64,000 bases of DNA from Kutzneria sp. CA-103260 (GCF_018263855.1 NZ_CP073318.1:4526001-4590000), one strand, 5' to 3'; numbered from the stretch's first letter, positions 31,848 to 41,178 are shown. The notes: generated by a model not told the origin, from the letters alone. Translations and numbers: made by a program.

Positions 31848-32585
31848 TCACTCGGGCACGCGGGCGATATCAGGCTGCTCGGGGCCGTGCGGGATGTCGA
31901 AGGTGTCCTCGCCGGTGCGCAGCAGCCGCAGCACCACACCGGCCACGTACTCCGGGCGGTGCACCACCATGCCGGGGCGGGGAGGCACGCCGTCCTTGAA
32001 GATGCCGTTGCCGAACTCGGTCGCGGTCACCGAGGGCAGCAGCAGCGACACCGCGATCCCGTCGCCGGCCAGTTCCTCGCGCATGACGGCGCTGATCATG
32101 TTCACGGCTGATTTGGTGGCCGCGTAGGCGCCGACGCCGGTCGCCACCCGGCGGGTGGTGCCCGAGCTGACGTTGACGATGCGACCGAACCGTTGCTCCC
32201 GCATCGCCGGCAGCACAGCCTGGGTGACGCCGACCAGACTGGCCACGTTGAGGTCGAGAATCCGCCGGTACTCGGCGACGTCGATATCGGCGATCGGGCC
32301 CTGGATGCTGGCGCCCGCGTTGTTCACCAGGCCGTCGACGCGCCCGTGCCGTTCCAGGGCGGCGGCGACCAGACCGCGCACCTGATCGGGATCGGTCACG
32401 TCGGTGGCCACGGCCAGCGCGCCGCCGAGTTCCTCGCTCAACCCGGCCAGCCGGTCGGCCCGGCGCGCGGCCAGGACAGGGAACGCCCCGGCGGCGTGCA
32501 GGGCCCGCGCGGTCGCCGCGCCGATGCCGGCGGACGCACCCGTGACGATCACCGTTTTCCCGGTCAGGTCAATGACATCGCTCAT
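31848..32585 (-). CDS. SDR-family oxidoreductase
   Basis: 245 residues from ATG 32585 (MSDVIDLTGKTVIVTG). The classical SDR motifs are TGASAGIGAATA for NAD(P), NNAGA, the catalytic Ser in NVSSGTTRR and YAATK. The Arg after the second strand (LAARRADRL) favours NADPH. Substrate unknown. It follows the second SDR gene by 22 bp on the same strand, so they form a pair. Its 3' end is close to the palindromic element. Confidence 0.88.
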   Translation of the reverse strand: MSDVIDLTGKTVIVTGASAGIGAATARALHAAGAFPVLAARRADRLAGLSEELGGALAVATDVTDPDQVRGLVAAALERHGRVDGLVNNAGASIQGPIADIDVAEYRRILDLNVASLVGVTQAVLPAMREQRFGRIVNVSSGTTRRVATGVGAYAATKSAVNMISAVMREELAGDGIAVSLLLPSVTATEFGNGIFKDGVPPRPGMVVHRPEYVAGVVLRLLRTGEDTFDIPHGPEQPDIARVPE

Positions 32586-32607
32586 GCCGACACGTCTACC
32601 AGATCCG

Positions 32608-33402
32608 TCAGTGGGTTTCCGTGGTGTAGCCGCCGTCGATGGTGAAGTTGGCACCGGTGACGTTGCCGGCCCGGCGGTCGCTGGCCAGGAACACGGCGAG
32701 GTCGGCAACCTCCTCCGGCCTGGTGAAACGGCCGGTCACGGCGTTGGCGGCGGCCCCGTCGGCGACGGCGGCGGGGTCTGACCCCGTGGCAGCGGCCAGA
32801 GTCTGGGCGACACCGCCATCGCCGAGCCACAGGTCGGTGGCGACGGGGCCGGCGCTGACCGAATTGACCCGAATCCCGCGCGGCCCGAACTCCTTGGACA
32901 GCGCCTTGGTCACGTTGACCAAGGCGGCCTTCGCAGCGCCGTAGTCGATGACGCCGGGATCGGGCAGGTTGGCGTTGATGGAGGCGATGTTGACGACGCA
33001 GCCGCTCCCGGCGGCCAGCATCGAGGGCAACGCGGCGCGGGTGGTGCGGACCGCGGCCATCAGGTTGAGGTTGACGGAGTGGGCCCACTGCTCGTCGGTG
33101 ACGTTCAGGAAGCCGGTCGTCCTCGGGGTCGCCGCGCCGACGTTGTTGACCAGGATGTCGACGCGCCCGCACTCGGCCAACGCCAGATCGACCAGACGAC
33201 CCGGGCCGTCCGGACTACCGAGATCGACGGCCAGGGCATGCGCCTTGCCGTCCCGGATCAACGCCTCCAACTCCGGGCTGCCGCTGCGGGAACCGGCCAC
33301 CACGTGCACGCCCTCGGCGACCAGCGCGATCGCGATCGCCAGGCCGATCCCCTTGCTGGCGCCGGTAACCACCGCGATCTTGCCGTCCAGTCCGAGATCC
33401 AT
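32608..33402 (-). CDS. SDR-family oxidoreductase
   Basis: 264 residues from ATG 33402, which has GGGAGG seven bases upstream. TGASKGIGLAIAIAL, NNVGAA, the Ser in NIASINA and YGAAK complete the SDR catalytic set; FTIDGGY is the usual C-terminus. An insertion around GGVAQTLAAATGSDP near residue 205 is the substrate-binding lid. It is the first gene of the SDR pair. No pathway partner is recognisable. Confidence 0.88.
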   Translation of the reverse strand: MDLGLDGKIAVVTGASKGIGLAIAIALVAEGVHVVAGSRSGSPELEALIRDGKAHALAVDLGSPDGPGRLVDLALAECGRVDILVNNVGAATPRTTGFLNVTDEQWAHSVNLNLMAAVRTTRAALPSMLAAGSGCVVNIASINANLPDPGVIDYGAAKAALVNVTKALSKEFGPRGIRVNSVSAGPVATDLWLGDGGVAQTLAAATGSDPAAVADGAAANAVTGRFTRPEEVADLAVFLASDRRAGNVTGANFTIDGGYTTETH

Positions 33403-33468
33403 CGACCCGCCTCCCGATGTCGTTGCCGACATCGTGCTGGCCCCGCGCCGGCCCGGCAAGCCCGGCAC

Positions 33469-33876
33469 TCAGACGAACTCGGTGATCCACTCGCCCAGCC
33501 GCGCCACGCACGACACCCGCAGCCGGGCCCCGAAGTCGTCGATCGCGGCGTCGAGGTCGGCGGTGGCCAGCACCGAGCTGGTCACCACCGGATCCTCGTC
33601 GTCGTTGACGAGTTGCCAGCCGTCGCCGACCGGCCGGAACCGCACGCCCCACCGGTCCCGCACGAAGGACGGCTCCCAGAACTCGAAGACGCCCCGATCC
33701 CGCTGCCACTCGCGCAACGCGGCCAGCACCTGCACCACCGGGAACTGAACCTCCGAGTACAGCTCACGGCCGTCCTCGGCCAACACCAGGTCGGCATCCA
33801 GGGCGGCGTGCACCTCGGCCCGGTTACGCGAGGTCAGGCCGTCGGTGGTCAGCTCGCCGTAGCGGAACTCGATCAC
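33469..33876 (-). CDS. Hypothetical protein, candidate immunity gene
   Basis: 135 residues from GTG (MIEFRYGELTTDG). It is acidic, with no signal peptide or membrane helix. WQRDRGVFEFWEPSFVRDRWG and GWQLVNDDEDPV are its most distinctive parts. I do not recognise the family. Its position at the end of the toxin gene train and its small acidic character fit a toxin-immunity protein. Its first 16 bases recur at 34419-34434, indicating a duplication of its start. Confidence 0.6.
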   Translation of the reverse strand: MIEFRYGELTTDGLTSRNRAEVHAALDADLVLAEDGRELYSEVQFPVVQVLAALREWQRDRGVFEFWEPSFVRDRWGVRFRPVGDGWQLVNDDEDPVVTSSVLATADLDAAIDDFGARLRVSCVARLGEWITEFV

Positions 33877-33878
33877 TG
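33863..33878. repeat. 16-bp direct repeat, copy at immunity-gene start
   Basis: CGGAACTCGATCACTG is repeated exactly at 34419-34434. In the minus strand it encodes the GTG start and MIEFR of the 135-residue gene. At the second site the same start is followed at once by a stop codon. The two copies bracket the 33940-34404 gene. Confidence 0.7.
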
Positions 33879-33939
33879 TGAGGTCCTCGGGTGGTCGCCG
33901 CCGCGTCTGCCACAGCGACCACCCGACAAGACGACCCGC

Positions 33940-34404
33940 CTAGTCTCGAAAAGCGCGCACATCGTCGAGCATGTCGTGCCAGAGACGCTGTTGCTTCTTC
34001 GCCAGTCTGATCATGTTCCGATAGTACGAATCCGCCTCCGTGACGATGGCCTCGACGAGTTCCTGCGCCACGCAGAACCGTTGCACCGAGGTACCTCGGC
34101 CGGAGAAGGATATCCTCGCGTTCCCCTCGGTCAGGTGGATGAATTCCAACTCGTACGGCAGCGTCGGCAGTCCGATCTTCACGTCGCAGCCGTTGACGAA
34201 GTCCTTGGTCGCGGTCCACAGAAAACCCCAGAACCAGTCGACGTCATCCACCACGGTCTCGTCGATCACCGGCCGGTCCTTGACCCCCAACACGATGACG
34301 CCATCGAAGTGCTCAGCACGCCGCAGGCGCAGCTGCGGGGTGATGTCGTCAAGGCGGACCAACTCGCCCTTCGACTCAACGAGAGTACGGATCCGCACGT
34401 CCAA
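33940..34404 (-). CDS. Hypothetical protein, possibly 5'-truncated immunity-like gene
   Basis: About 154 residues from TTG 34404; no ATG or good ribosome site exists. The open frame continues upstream as VDLVGLDVRIRTLV until a TGA inside the 16-bp direct repeat, as if the real N-terminus had been cut off there. VDWFWGFLWTATKDFV and LPYELEFIHLTEGNARISF are distinctive. GC content is clearly lower than in the neighbours, suggesting transfer. The family is not recognised; a role as an immunity protein is a guess from context. Confidence 0.55.
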   Translation of the reverse strand: MDVRIRTLVESKGELVRLDDITPQLRLRRAEHFDGVIVLGVKDRPVIDETVVDDVDWFWGFLWTATKDFVNGCDVKIGLPTLPYELEFIHLTEGNARISFSGRGTSVQRFCVAQELVEAIVTEADSYYRNMIRLAKKQQRLWHDMLDDVRAFRD

Positions 34405-34418
34405 GCCAACCAGGTCAA

Positions 34419-34434
34419 CGGAACTCGATCACTG
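34419..34434. repeat. 16-bp direct repeat, second copy
   Basis: Exact copy of 33863-33878. Read on the minus strand it gives a vestigial start, MIEFR, then TGA. It lies at the end of the 176-residue gene (34429-34959), so it overlaps that gene's last codons. Confidence 0.7.
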
Positions 34435-34959
34435 CGGGATCGACTCCCACACACCCGGGGTCCGGGCCACCACGATCCCGGTCAGCTCGTCGTCCGGCCC
34501 GATCCCGAACCCGGTGGGGCCGGCCATCACCAGCCGCACCGGGGCGGTGTCGGACAGCCCGAAGTAGACGTGGGTCTCGTCCTCGGCCACCGACAGCGGA
34601 CACCGCTCGTCGAACCGCTCCTTGGTGGGAACCAGGTCGGGATTGGGCTCCCACGGCGCGAGATCGACCCGCACGCCGCCCTCGACCACCGGGATGCCCG
34701 TCAGGTCCGGCATCGCCGCCTGCCGCTTGGGCAGGTTGACCACGACGACCGCGATGACCTCGCCGGTCACCCGCTCGATCTTGAGTTCGACGTAACCGGC
34801 CGACGAGCCCCCGTCCCGATCCTCCGCGAAGTAGTAGGCGGGAGTGCCGGCGGACCCCACCGGGACCCAGTCGACGGAGAACGGCACGTACACGTCGCCT
34901 TCCACGTCGCCGGTCCGCGCCTCGACGACTCGAGTAACCCTCAGCACCATTTCCGTCAA
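34429..34959 (-). CDS. Putative immunity protein for the adjacent toxin
   Basis: 176 residues from TTG 34959 (overlapping the toxin stop as TTGA) or ATG 34950 (MVLRVTRVV). The sequence is acidic and beta-rich: YVPFSVDWVPVG, YVELKIERVTGEVIAVVVV, FGLSDTAPVRLVMAGPTGFG. It has no signal peptide, so it acts in the cytoplasm. Overlap with the toxin gene's 3' end is the normal arrangement for the cognate immunity gene of a polymorphic toxin. The family is not known to me. Confidence 0.7.
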   Translation of the reverse strand: MTEMVLRVTRVVEARTGDVEGDVYVPFSVDWVPVGSAGTPAYYFAEDRDGGSSAGYVELKIERVTGEVIAVVVVNLPKRQAAMPDLTGIPVVEGGVRVDLAPWEPNPDLVPTKERFDERCPLSVAEDETHVYFGLSDTAPVRLVMAGPTGFGIGPDDELTGIVVARTPGVWESIPQ

Positions 34960-37900
34960 TTCTTTTGCAGGGCGTGATAGAGAGTCGGCAGCGGCCCCGT
35001 CTTGGGTGGGCCGAAGATGAGCTCCCAGCCGTCCACGACGACCATCTCATCGTACTTGTACCCGGCTTTGACGGCCTTCTGCACCGCGCTGCGCAGGCTG
35101 GACAGCTGGACCTGGGCCGCGAGGTCACGCAGCGCGGGCCGGACGTCGCTGGGCATCCGCTCGAGCATGTGCTTGGTGGCATTGGGCGCGACCCAGACTT
35201 TGTCGGCTCCCTCCAGGCTCAGCTCAAAGGACTTCGGCAGCGCCGTCCCCTCATAGACGTCCTGGGTGCCCTTGATGGCCTCCCAGATCCGCGCGCAGTT
35301 GTGGACGAGGAGCTGGCCCTCGGTGACGTAGTAGTTGTGGTCGCCCTCGACCTCGAAGTTGTAGACCGTGGTCGAGGTGGACTTCGTGGTGATGCTCGCG
35401 ATGGCCGGCTGGCTGCCGTCACGGGACTGCAGGTGCTCGCCCACTCGGAGATCGCCGGCGTCGACCCATCCCCTGTCCACGACCCAGAACGGGTGCTGCG
35501 GGGTGACCTCGACGACGGCCGTGCCGGCAGTGATGGTGAGCAGGGTGTCGGCGTGCTTGCTGAACAGCGAGGACACGGCGCGCAGCCGCGACTGCCCGGT
35601 GTCCAGGGCGCGCACCCACACCCGGTCGCCGACCGCGATCTGCTCGATGGGCTTCGAGCCGTGCTCGGTGGCCACCGGCGTGCCGGCCGGGAAGCAGTTG
35701 CAGACCGGGAACTTGTTGAGCCGCTCCAACAGCTTGCGGCCCGCGCTGGTGCCGTCGAGGAACTTGGCCAGTCCCTCGGCGACCCGGCCGATCGCCTTGC
35801 TGACCGCCGGGATCTTGCCGATGGCGATCAGCAGCGAGCCGACGTTGACCACGGTCCACAGGCAGCCGATGATGTCGCCCTCGCCGAAGCACCGCTCGGC
35901 GTCCTTCACGCCGATCAGCTCCAGCAGGACGTCGGCGCCGTTCTCCTTGATGAAGTCGAGGATGCCCTTGTTGGCCTCAGCGAGCCCGTCCTTGTACTGC
36001 TTGAGCAGATCCGGCCCGCCGGCCTGGAGCAGCAGCTGCTCCTCGTCCGGGGTCAGGTCGGCCTGCTTGGCGTCGCCCTGGTTGACCTGATCCCGCCGGT
36101 TGGCCTCTTCGGCCTTGCGAGCCGCCTCTTCGGCGCGGTCGGCGGCCTGCTGGGCCTGGACGGCGCTGTCGCGCGCGTTCTTGGCCGCCTCGGCGACGGC
36201 GTCGGCGTGCTTCTGGGCGCTGTCGGCGGCGGCGTTGGCCTTGGTGGCGTCGGCTTCGGCCTGGTCGGCTGCCCCACGGGCGGCGGCAGCGTCGGCCTCG
36301 GCGGCGGCGGCGGTGCTGCGGGCAGCGGCGGCGTCGCTTTCGGCGGCGGAGGCACTGCGGCCGGCGATAGCGGCGTCGTTGCTGGCGTTGTTGGCGGCCT
36401 GGCGGGCCCGCACGGCGTCGGCGTGGGCCTGCGCGTCGGCGTCGTTGGCCTTCGCGGCCGCAGCCCGGGCGGCCGCCCCATCGACGGCGGCGTCGGCGGC
36501 GGCCTGCTGGGCCTGGGCGGCCGAGCGGGCGGCGTCGGCCGACGACTTGGCCGCCGCGGCGGCCGCATCGAAGGCGGGCTTCACTTCAGCGGCGGCCTTG
36601 GCTGCCGCGTCGGCTGCCTTGTTGGCGGCGTCGAGTGCCTCGTTGGCCCGGTCCTGGGCTGCCTTGGCCTGCTCCGCGCCGACCGACTTGGCCTGGTTGG
36701 CCACCAGGATCACGAAGTCGGCGTCCACGTCGCTGCCGGCGAACGGCGCGGCCACGGTGATCGCCGTGTTGGCCGGGTCAGTGATCGCCTGCGACGACGC
36801 ACGGGCGGCGGTCGACGCCTGTACTGCCAAGTTCGCTTGCGTGGCCGCGGAAACCGCCTCAGTGGCGGCGGCGTCGGCCTCGGCGCGCGTGCGCTCGGCC
36901 GACCGCAGCGACTCGACGGCCTCGGCGGCGGCCTGCTCGGCCAGCCGCACGGCCGCCCGCGCCGCCTCAGCGGCCTGGGCCTCGTTCGCGGTCGCGTCCG
37001 CAGCGGCGGCGTTGGCCTGCAATGCCGCAGCATGCGTTGCGGCGGCCTCAGCCTCGGCCTTGTTGGCCGCGGCGTTGGCACGTGCCGCAGCGGCGGCTGC
37101 TTGCTGTGCGGCAGCCCGAGCACGGGCCGCAGCACGGGTGGCGTCGGTGGCTGCCGAGCGGGCACCCACCGCCGCACCGGTCGCGGTGTTCGCGGCACCA
37201 CGGGCCCCGACCGCGGCCGACATGGCCGTGGTGGCGTCGCTACGGGCCTGGTTCGCGGCATCCCGCGCCGGCTGCTCGTTGGCGGTGCCCCGCGCGGCGG
37301 CGGCTGCGGCCTCCAACGCCTGGGCGCGGGCCTCGGACGCCTGCTGGTTCCGCTCCGCGGCAAAGGCCCGGTCACGGGCAGCCGCGGCGTTGTGCTCCTC
37401 GTTGGTGGCGTTGGTCTCCGCCTGCCCGGCGATCCCGTCCTGGGTCTCGGCGTCCTTGCGAGCCGCGGCGGCGATGCCCGCGTACCGGTCGGCCTCGCCA
37501 CGCGCGGACTTCGCCACCGCGGCCTGCTGCTCGGCCCGAGCGCGAGCCGAGGCCGCGTTGGCCTGCTCCTGCTGGGCCACCTGCCGTGCCGCGGCGGCCT
37601 TGGCCGCCTCGTTCTCCGCGGTGATCCGCGCGTCACGGGTGCGCTGCGCCGCCGCCAGGGCCCGATCCCGGGCCGCCTCGGCGACCTGGCGGGCCTGCTT
37701 GGTCCGCGCCGCCGCGTCCTTGGCCGCGTCAGCCTGCGCCTGTGCCGCCGCCGCGATGGACGCCGCCGCACGGGCGTGCTCCTCGGCGTGCTGACGCCAC
37801 GCGGCCGCCTCGGCGGCGTGCCGCTCGGCCTGCTCCTGGGCGTTGCGCGCCTGGTCGGTGTACGCGGTGGCGTCGATGGCGTGCTGCGCGGTCTCCGATG

Positions 37901-39038
37901 CCGACACCGCGGCCTGGGCCGCGTCGGCCATGCCCTGGGCCATCTGCGCCCACTGCGTGCCGTAGGTCAGGCCGGTGTCCACCAGCACGTCGGCCTGTGC
38001 CTTCGCCGCGGTCGCGGCCTGCGCGGCCTGGCCGGCGGCGGTGCGGGCGTAGCCGAGCTGGCGGGCGACCTCGGCCTTGACGACGTCGAAGGAGTCGGCC
38101 GGATGCTGACCGCCGGCGGTGTTGGCGGCCAGGATCTGGGCCGCCTTGCGGGCCTCGGCGCCGGCCAGGACCAGGGCGTTGGACGCCTGCTCCAGGGCCC
38201 GCACGCCGTTGCCGTGCGCGACCATCAGCTGCTGGCGGGCCGCCGAGGCACGGGCGGCCTTCTTGGCCAGGTCGGACAGGGCGTCGGCGGCCTTGTCCCG
38301 CTCCTCCTGGTCCTTCAGCTCCTGCTCGCGGGCGTCGGCGTCGGCCTTCGCGGCGGTCAGGTAGCCGGTCTTGAGGAACTCGGCCACGGCCGCGTCGCCG
38401 CCGGCCAGCGCCGCCTGGGCGGCCTTGGACACGGCGGGGCCGCCGGCCGCGACCAGCGCCTGCACCCGCGCCCGGTTCTGGTCCAGGCGCGTCTTCTCGT
38501 CCTGTGTGGCCTGGGCGTCCCGCTGCTCGGCGATCGCCCGGCCGTAGGCGACGAACTGCGCCCGGTCCGCGTCGGTGCCGGCCAGCACCCGGTCGACCTC
38601 GGCCCGCAGGTAGGGGCCGCCGGTGCCGCGCAGCGGCTCGATGGCCGCCCGGTCCTGGCGCGCCGCCTCGGCCCGCCGGGCGTCGGCCTTGGCCCGGGCC
38701 GTGTCCTGGCCACCGTTGAGGTAAGCCATGATCGCGTCGTTGGTGTTCGCGTCCAAGGCCGCCTTCGCGGCGTCCCGGACCTCCTGGTCCGGATCCAGCT
38801 CGGCGTTGTCCACGACGATCTGGCGCAGCCGCGGATCGCTGGTCAGCGGCGGCAGGCCGTCCTTGCCGTCCCACTCGTGGTACAGCTCCGGCGGCATCGG
38901 GCGCGCCGGCGACTCGTCAGACGTCGCCGCCGGGCGGACCGGGGCCGCGGTTGCGGCTGTGGCCGGCGCCGCCTGCACCACCCCGGCGAGCACCGCCAGC
39001 GCGAGCGCGGCGCCCACTGCTCTTGTTGTCACTCTCAC
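34956..39038 (-). CDS. ALF-repeat polymorphic toxin with Hint domain
   Basis: 1360 residues from GTG 39038 (GGGGAG upstream). A signal peptide (about 1-29) is followed by ALF-type repeats (about 55-235: LRQIVVDNAELDPDQEVRDA, AVAEFLKTGYLTAA), then an enormous Ala-rich coiled coil to about 1035 made of AA-xx-A heptads. A pre-toxin region with two hydrophobic stretches follows (to about 1112). A Hint peptidase domain covers 1113-1248 (CNCFPAGTPVATEHG ... LLVHNC). The C-terminal toxin occupies 1249-1360. Hint would release the toxin by self-cleavage at the HNC end. The toxin tail (DGWELIFGPP, LPTLYHALQ) is not identified; a BECR-type RNase is one possibility. Three immunity candidates follow. Confidence 0.85.
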   Translation of the reverse strand: MRVTTRAVGAALALAVLAGVVQAAPATAATAAPVRPAATSDESPARPMPPELYHEWDGKDGLPPLTSDPRLRQIVVDNAELDPDQEVRDAAKAALDANTNDAIMAYLNGGQDTARAKADARRAEAARQDRAAIEPLRGTGGPYLRAEVDRVLAGTDADRAQFVAYGRAIAEQRDAQATQDEKTRLDQNRARVQALVAAGGPAVSKAAQAALAGGDAAVAEFLKTGYLTAAKADADAREQELKDQEERDKAADALSDLAKKAARASAARQQLMVAHGNGVRALEQASNALVLAGAEARKAAQILAANTAGGQHPADSFDVVKAEVARQLGYARTAAGQAAQAATAAKAQADVLVDTGLTYGTQWAQMAQGMADAAQAAVSASETAQHAIDATAYTDQARNAQEQAERHAAEAAAWRQHAEEHARAAASIAAAAQAQADAAKDAAARTKQARQVAEAARDRALAAAQRTRDARITAENEAAKAAAARQVAQQEQANAASARARAEQQAAVAKSARGEADRYAGIAAAARKDAETQDGIAGQAETNATNEEHNAAAARDRAFAAERNQQASEARAQALEAAAAAARGTANEQPARDAANQARSDATTAMSAAVGARGAANTATGAAVGARSAATDATRAAARARAAAQQAAAAAARANAAANKAEAEAAATHAAALQANAAAADATANEAQAAEAARAAVRLAEQAAAEAVESLRSAERTRAEADAAATEAVSAATQANLAVQASTAARASSQAITDPANTAITVAAPFAGSDVDADFVILVANQAKSVGAEQAKAAQDRANEALDAANKAADAAAKAAAEVKPAFDAAAAAAKSSADAARSAAQAQQAAADAAVDGAAARAAAAKANDADAQAHADAVRARQAANNASNDAAIAGRSASAAESDAAAARSTAAAAEADAAAARGAADQAEADATKANAAADSAQKHADAVAEAAKNARDSAVQAQQAADRAEEAARKAEEANRRDQVNQGDAKQADLTPDEEQLLLQAGGPDLLKQYKDGLAEANKGILDFIKENGADVLLELIGVKDAERCFGEGDIIGCLWTVVNVGSLLIAIGKIPAVSKAIGRVAEGLAKFLDGTSAGRKLLERLNKFPVCNCFPAGTPVATEHGSKPIEQIAVGDRVWVRALDTGQSRLRAVSSLFSKHADTLLTITAGTAVVEVTPQHPFWVVDRGWVDAGDLRVGEHLQSRDGSQPAIASITTKSTSTTVYNFEVEGDHNYYVTEGQLLVHNCARIWEAIKGTQDVYEGTALPKSFELSLEGADKVWVAPNATKHMLERMPSDVRPALRDLAAQVQLSSLRSAVQKAVKAGYKYDEMVVVDGWELIFGPPKTGPLPTLYHALQKN

Positions 39039-39102
39039 GTTCTGGCTCCCCGCCGAGGAAAGAGGGGCTCGGCGCGCGCCGAGCCCCCCTCGCGAATGTG
39101 GA

Positions 39103-41178
39103 TCAGTTGCCGTGGACGTCGACGACCGCGCCGGTGGTGGCGTTGAAGTCGATGTGGCCGCCCTCGAAGGTGCTGCGGCGCCCGCCCGGGATGTCGAACT
39201 CGTCGGCGGTCGGGAAGCCGAGGTAGGAGTTCTCCCAGCCCATGTCCTGCCAGTGGTTGCGGATCGCGCCGTACACCAGGTGCGCGCCCGTCTTGGCGCT
39301 CCAGTAGATGGAGATGCCGTTGACGAAGTGGTTGTAGCGGCCCGGCTTGTTCGGCGTGGCGTTGGTGTCGGTCACCGGCAGGAACGCCTTGTGCCCGCCC
39401 TCGGCCAGGTACTTGGTCAGGATCGGCTCGGCGATGCTGTGCGCGCCGGTCTTGGCGCTCCAGTAGACGCGGGCGTTGGTGTAGTCCCGGTAGCGCACGC
39501 CGTCGTCGTAGACCTCGGTGCCCTTGGGGTCGCCGACGGCCTGGCGGAACGCGGCGTCGTTGTACCAGCGCTGCCCGATCGGCGTGGTGACGTCGGGGTT
39601 GTTGTCGGCGATGTGCCAGGTGGCGTCCTGCGCGAACTGGAAGTCGCTGTCGGACGGGTTCTGCTTGCTGTCGTTGGCCGCCCACAGCCCGCCGTCGATG
39701 TGCCGCAGGAAGCGGCCCGGCTGCGCCTTGGACTCCAGCGACACGTCGGCGCTGCCGTCCAGGGCGGCGCGGGAGCACCAGGTGGCGTCGTTCTTGAAGC
39801 CGGCGGTGCCGTCGTTGGCCTCCAGCCGCACCCGCAGGTCGTGCTGGCGGACGAAGCTGCCGGCGATGGTGGCCGACTCCAGCGAGAAGCAGTTCGGGTC
39901 GGCCAGGCCGGCGACGACCTTCCAGGTGGCGTCGGCGATCTTGGCCGTGCCGTTGGTGCCGGCGTCGCCGAACCAGATGTTGACGTCGCCGCCGGCGCTG
40001 ACCGCGTAAGCCCCGCGCACACCGGTGGCCTCGGTGGTCACCTGAAGCGACTGGGTCGACACGGCGTACTGGCCGTCCTTGAGGAACGCGGCCACGGCGG
40101 CGTCGTCGCCGGCCAGCGCCGCGGCGGCCGCGGCCACCAGGCGGGGCTGCATCCGGCCGTTCTCGGCGCGGGCCTTGAGCTCGCGGACCGCCTTGCGGTC
40201 CTCCTCGGCCTTCTTCTGCCGGGCGATGTCGATGTCACGCTTGTTGGCGTCGAAGATGCCGGTGGTGATGAAGGCGCTCCAGTCGGCCGGGACCGTGCTG
40301 CGCAGCGCCGCCCACGCGGCGTTGTAGACCTCGCTGTTGGGCGTGGCCCGCTCGATGATCTTGCGGATGAAGTTGTCGTCGGACAGGCTCAGCACCGTGT
40401 CGTCGACCGGCAGCAGCACCACCGAGGCGGCGTTGGTCTTGGCCGCCCGCGCGGCCAGCCGCGCCTTCTCGGCATCGCTGGCGTCCTTGGCCGCCTTGAT
40501 GGCGTCGTCCTGGTCCTGGCGCACCGCGGCCAGCAGGCCCGACTCCAGGAAGGTCTTCTGGTCGGCGTCGCTGCCGCCGAACGCGTCCAGCGCCGCGGCG
40601 TTGACCCGCTTGCTGTCCTGGACGTTGCGGGTGAACTGCCAGATCTTGTAGACGAAGTCCTTGTAGCCCAGGTCGAGCTGCTGGTCGGTGACCGGCATGG
40701 CGATCAGCGAGGCGGCCGACTGCTTGAGCTTGCGGGCCAGGTCCCGCTCCACCTTGGCCCGCGCCCAGTTGTCGCGGTCGCGCTGGGCCAGGTCGTAGAT
40801 GCCGGTGCGGATGAACACGGTCGCGGCCGTGTCACCGTCCCGATAGGACTGCAGCGCGCCGTCCTTGACCAGCGGGAAGCGGGTGGCGTCGGCGTTGTCG
40901 AATATCTTGAAGACGAAGTCGCGGTCGCGCAACACCAGCCAGGTGTTGTCGATGTCGATCCCCAGCGCGCGGATCGCGTTGACCTTCTCCTCCTGGGTCG
41001 CCTCGGCGACCGTCACCGCGGCCTTGTCGGCCTGCGGCGCGGCGGTGGCCACGGCCGGAGCGCCGCTGGCGACTCCCGCGCCCAGGGCCCCCGTGGCCAG
41101 CGTGCCGGCGGTCAGCGCCGTCGTCGTGGCGGCGACGAGCAGGGCCCGCCCGACCGCACCGGGTCTGTTCGTAGGCAT
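39103..41178 (-). CDS. Secreted ALF-repeat protein with AbfB and LGFP domains
   Basis: 691 residues from ATG 41178; ATG 41199 has no ribosome site. Signal peptide, then ALF repeats (about 55-400) with units such as VFIRTGIYDLAQRD, FLESGLLAAVRQDQ and FITTGIFDANKRD. Next is an AbfB-type beta-trefoil (about 430-560: FVRQHDLRVRLEAND, GRFLRHIDGGLWAA). The C-terminus has LGFP repeats (WENSYLGFPTADEFDIPGG, plus two earlier YWSAKTGAH units), which attach proteins to the mycolyl-type cell wall. It has no toxin domain. It may anchor or display the following toxin at the cell surface. Confidence 0.85.
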   Translation of the reverse strand: MPTNRPGAVGRALLVAATTTALTAGTLATGALGAGVASGAPAVATAAPQADKAAVTVAEATQEEKVNAIRALGIDIDNTWLVLRDRDFVFKIFDNADATRFPLVKDGALQSYRDGDTAATVFIRTGIYDLAQRDRDNWARAKVERDLARKLKQSAASLIAMPVTDQQLDLGYKDFVYKIWQFTRNVQDSKRVNAAALDAFGGSDADQKTFLESGLLAAVRQDQDDAIKAAKDASDAEKARLAARAAKTNAASVVLLPVDDTVLSLSDDNFIRKIIERATPNSEVYNAAWAALRSTVPADWSAFITTGIFDANKRDIDIARQKKAEEDRKAVRELKARAENGRMQPRLVAAAAAALAGDDAAVAAFLKDGQYAVSTQSLQVTTEATGVRGAYAVSAGGDVNIWFGDAGTNGTAKIADATWKVVAGLADPNCFSLESATIAGSFVRQHDLRVRLEANDGTAGFKNDATWCSRAALDGSADVSLESKAQPGRFLRHIDGGLWAANDSKQNPSDSDFQFAQDATWHIADNNPDVTTPIGQRWYNDAAFRQAVGDPKGTEVYDDGVRYRDYTNARVYWSAKTGAHSIAEPILTKYLAEGGHKAFLPVTDTNATPNKPGRYNHFVNGISIYWSAKTGAHLVYGAIRNHWQDMGWENSYLGFPTADEFDIPGGRRSTFEGGHIDFNATTGAVVDVHGN

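Noticed and set aside
34965..39146. Very long open frame on the strand opposite the ALF toxin gene
   Set aside because: It mirrors the Ala-rich GC-biased codons of the real gene. It has no ribosome site and no domain, only Gly/Leu/Arg-rich low-complexity sequence.
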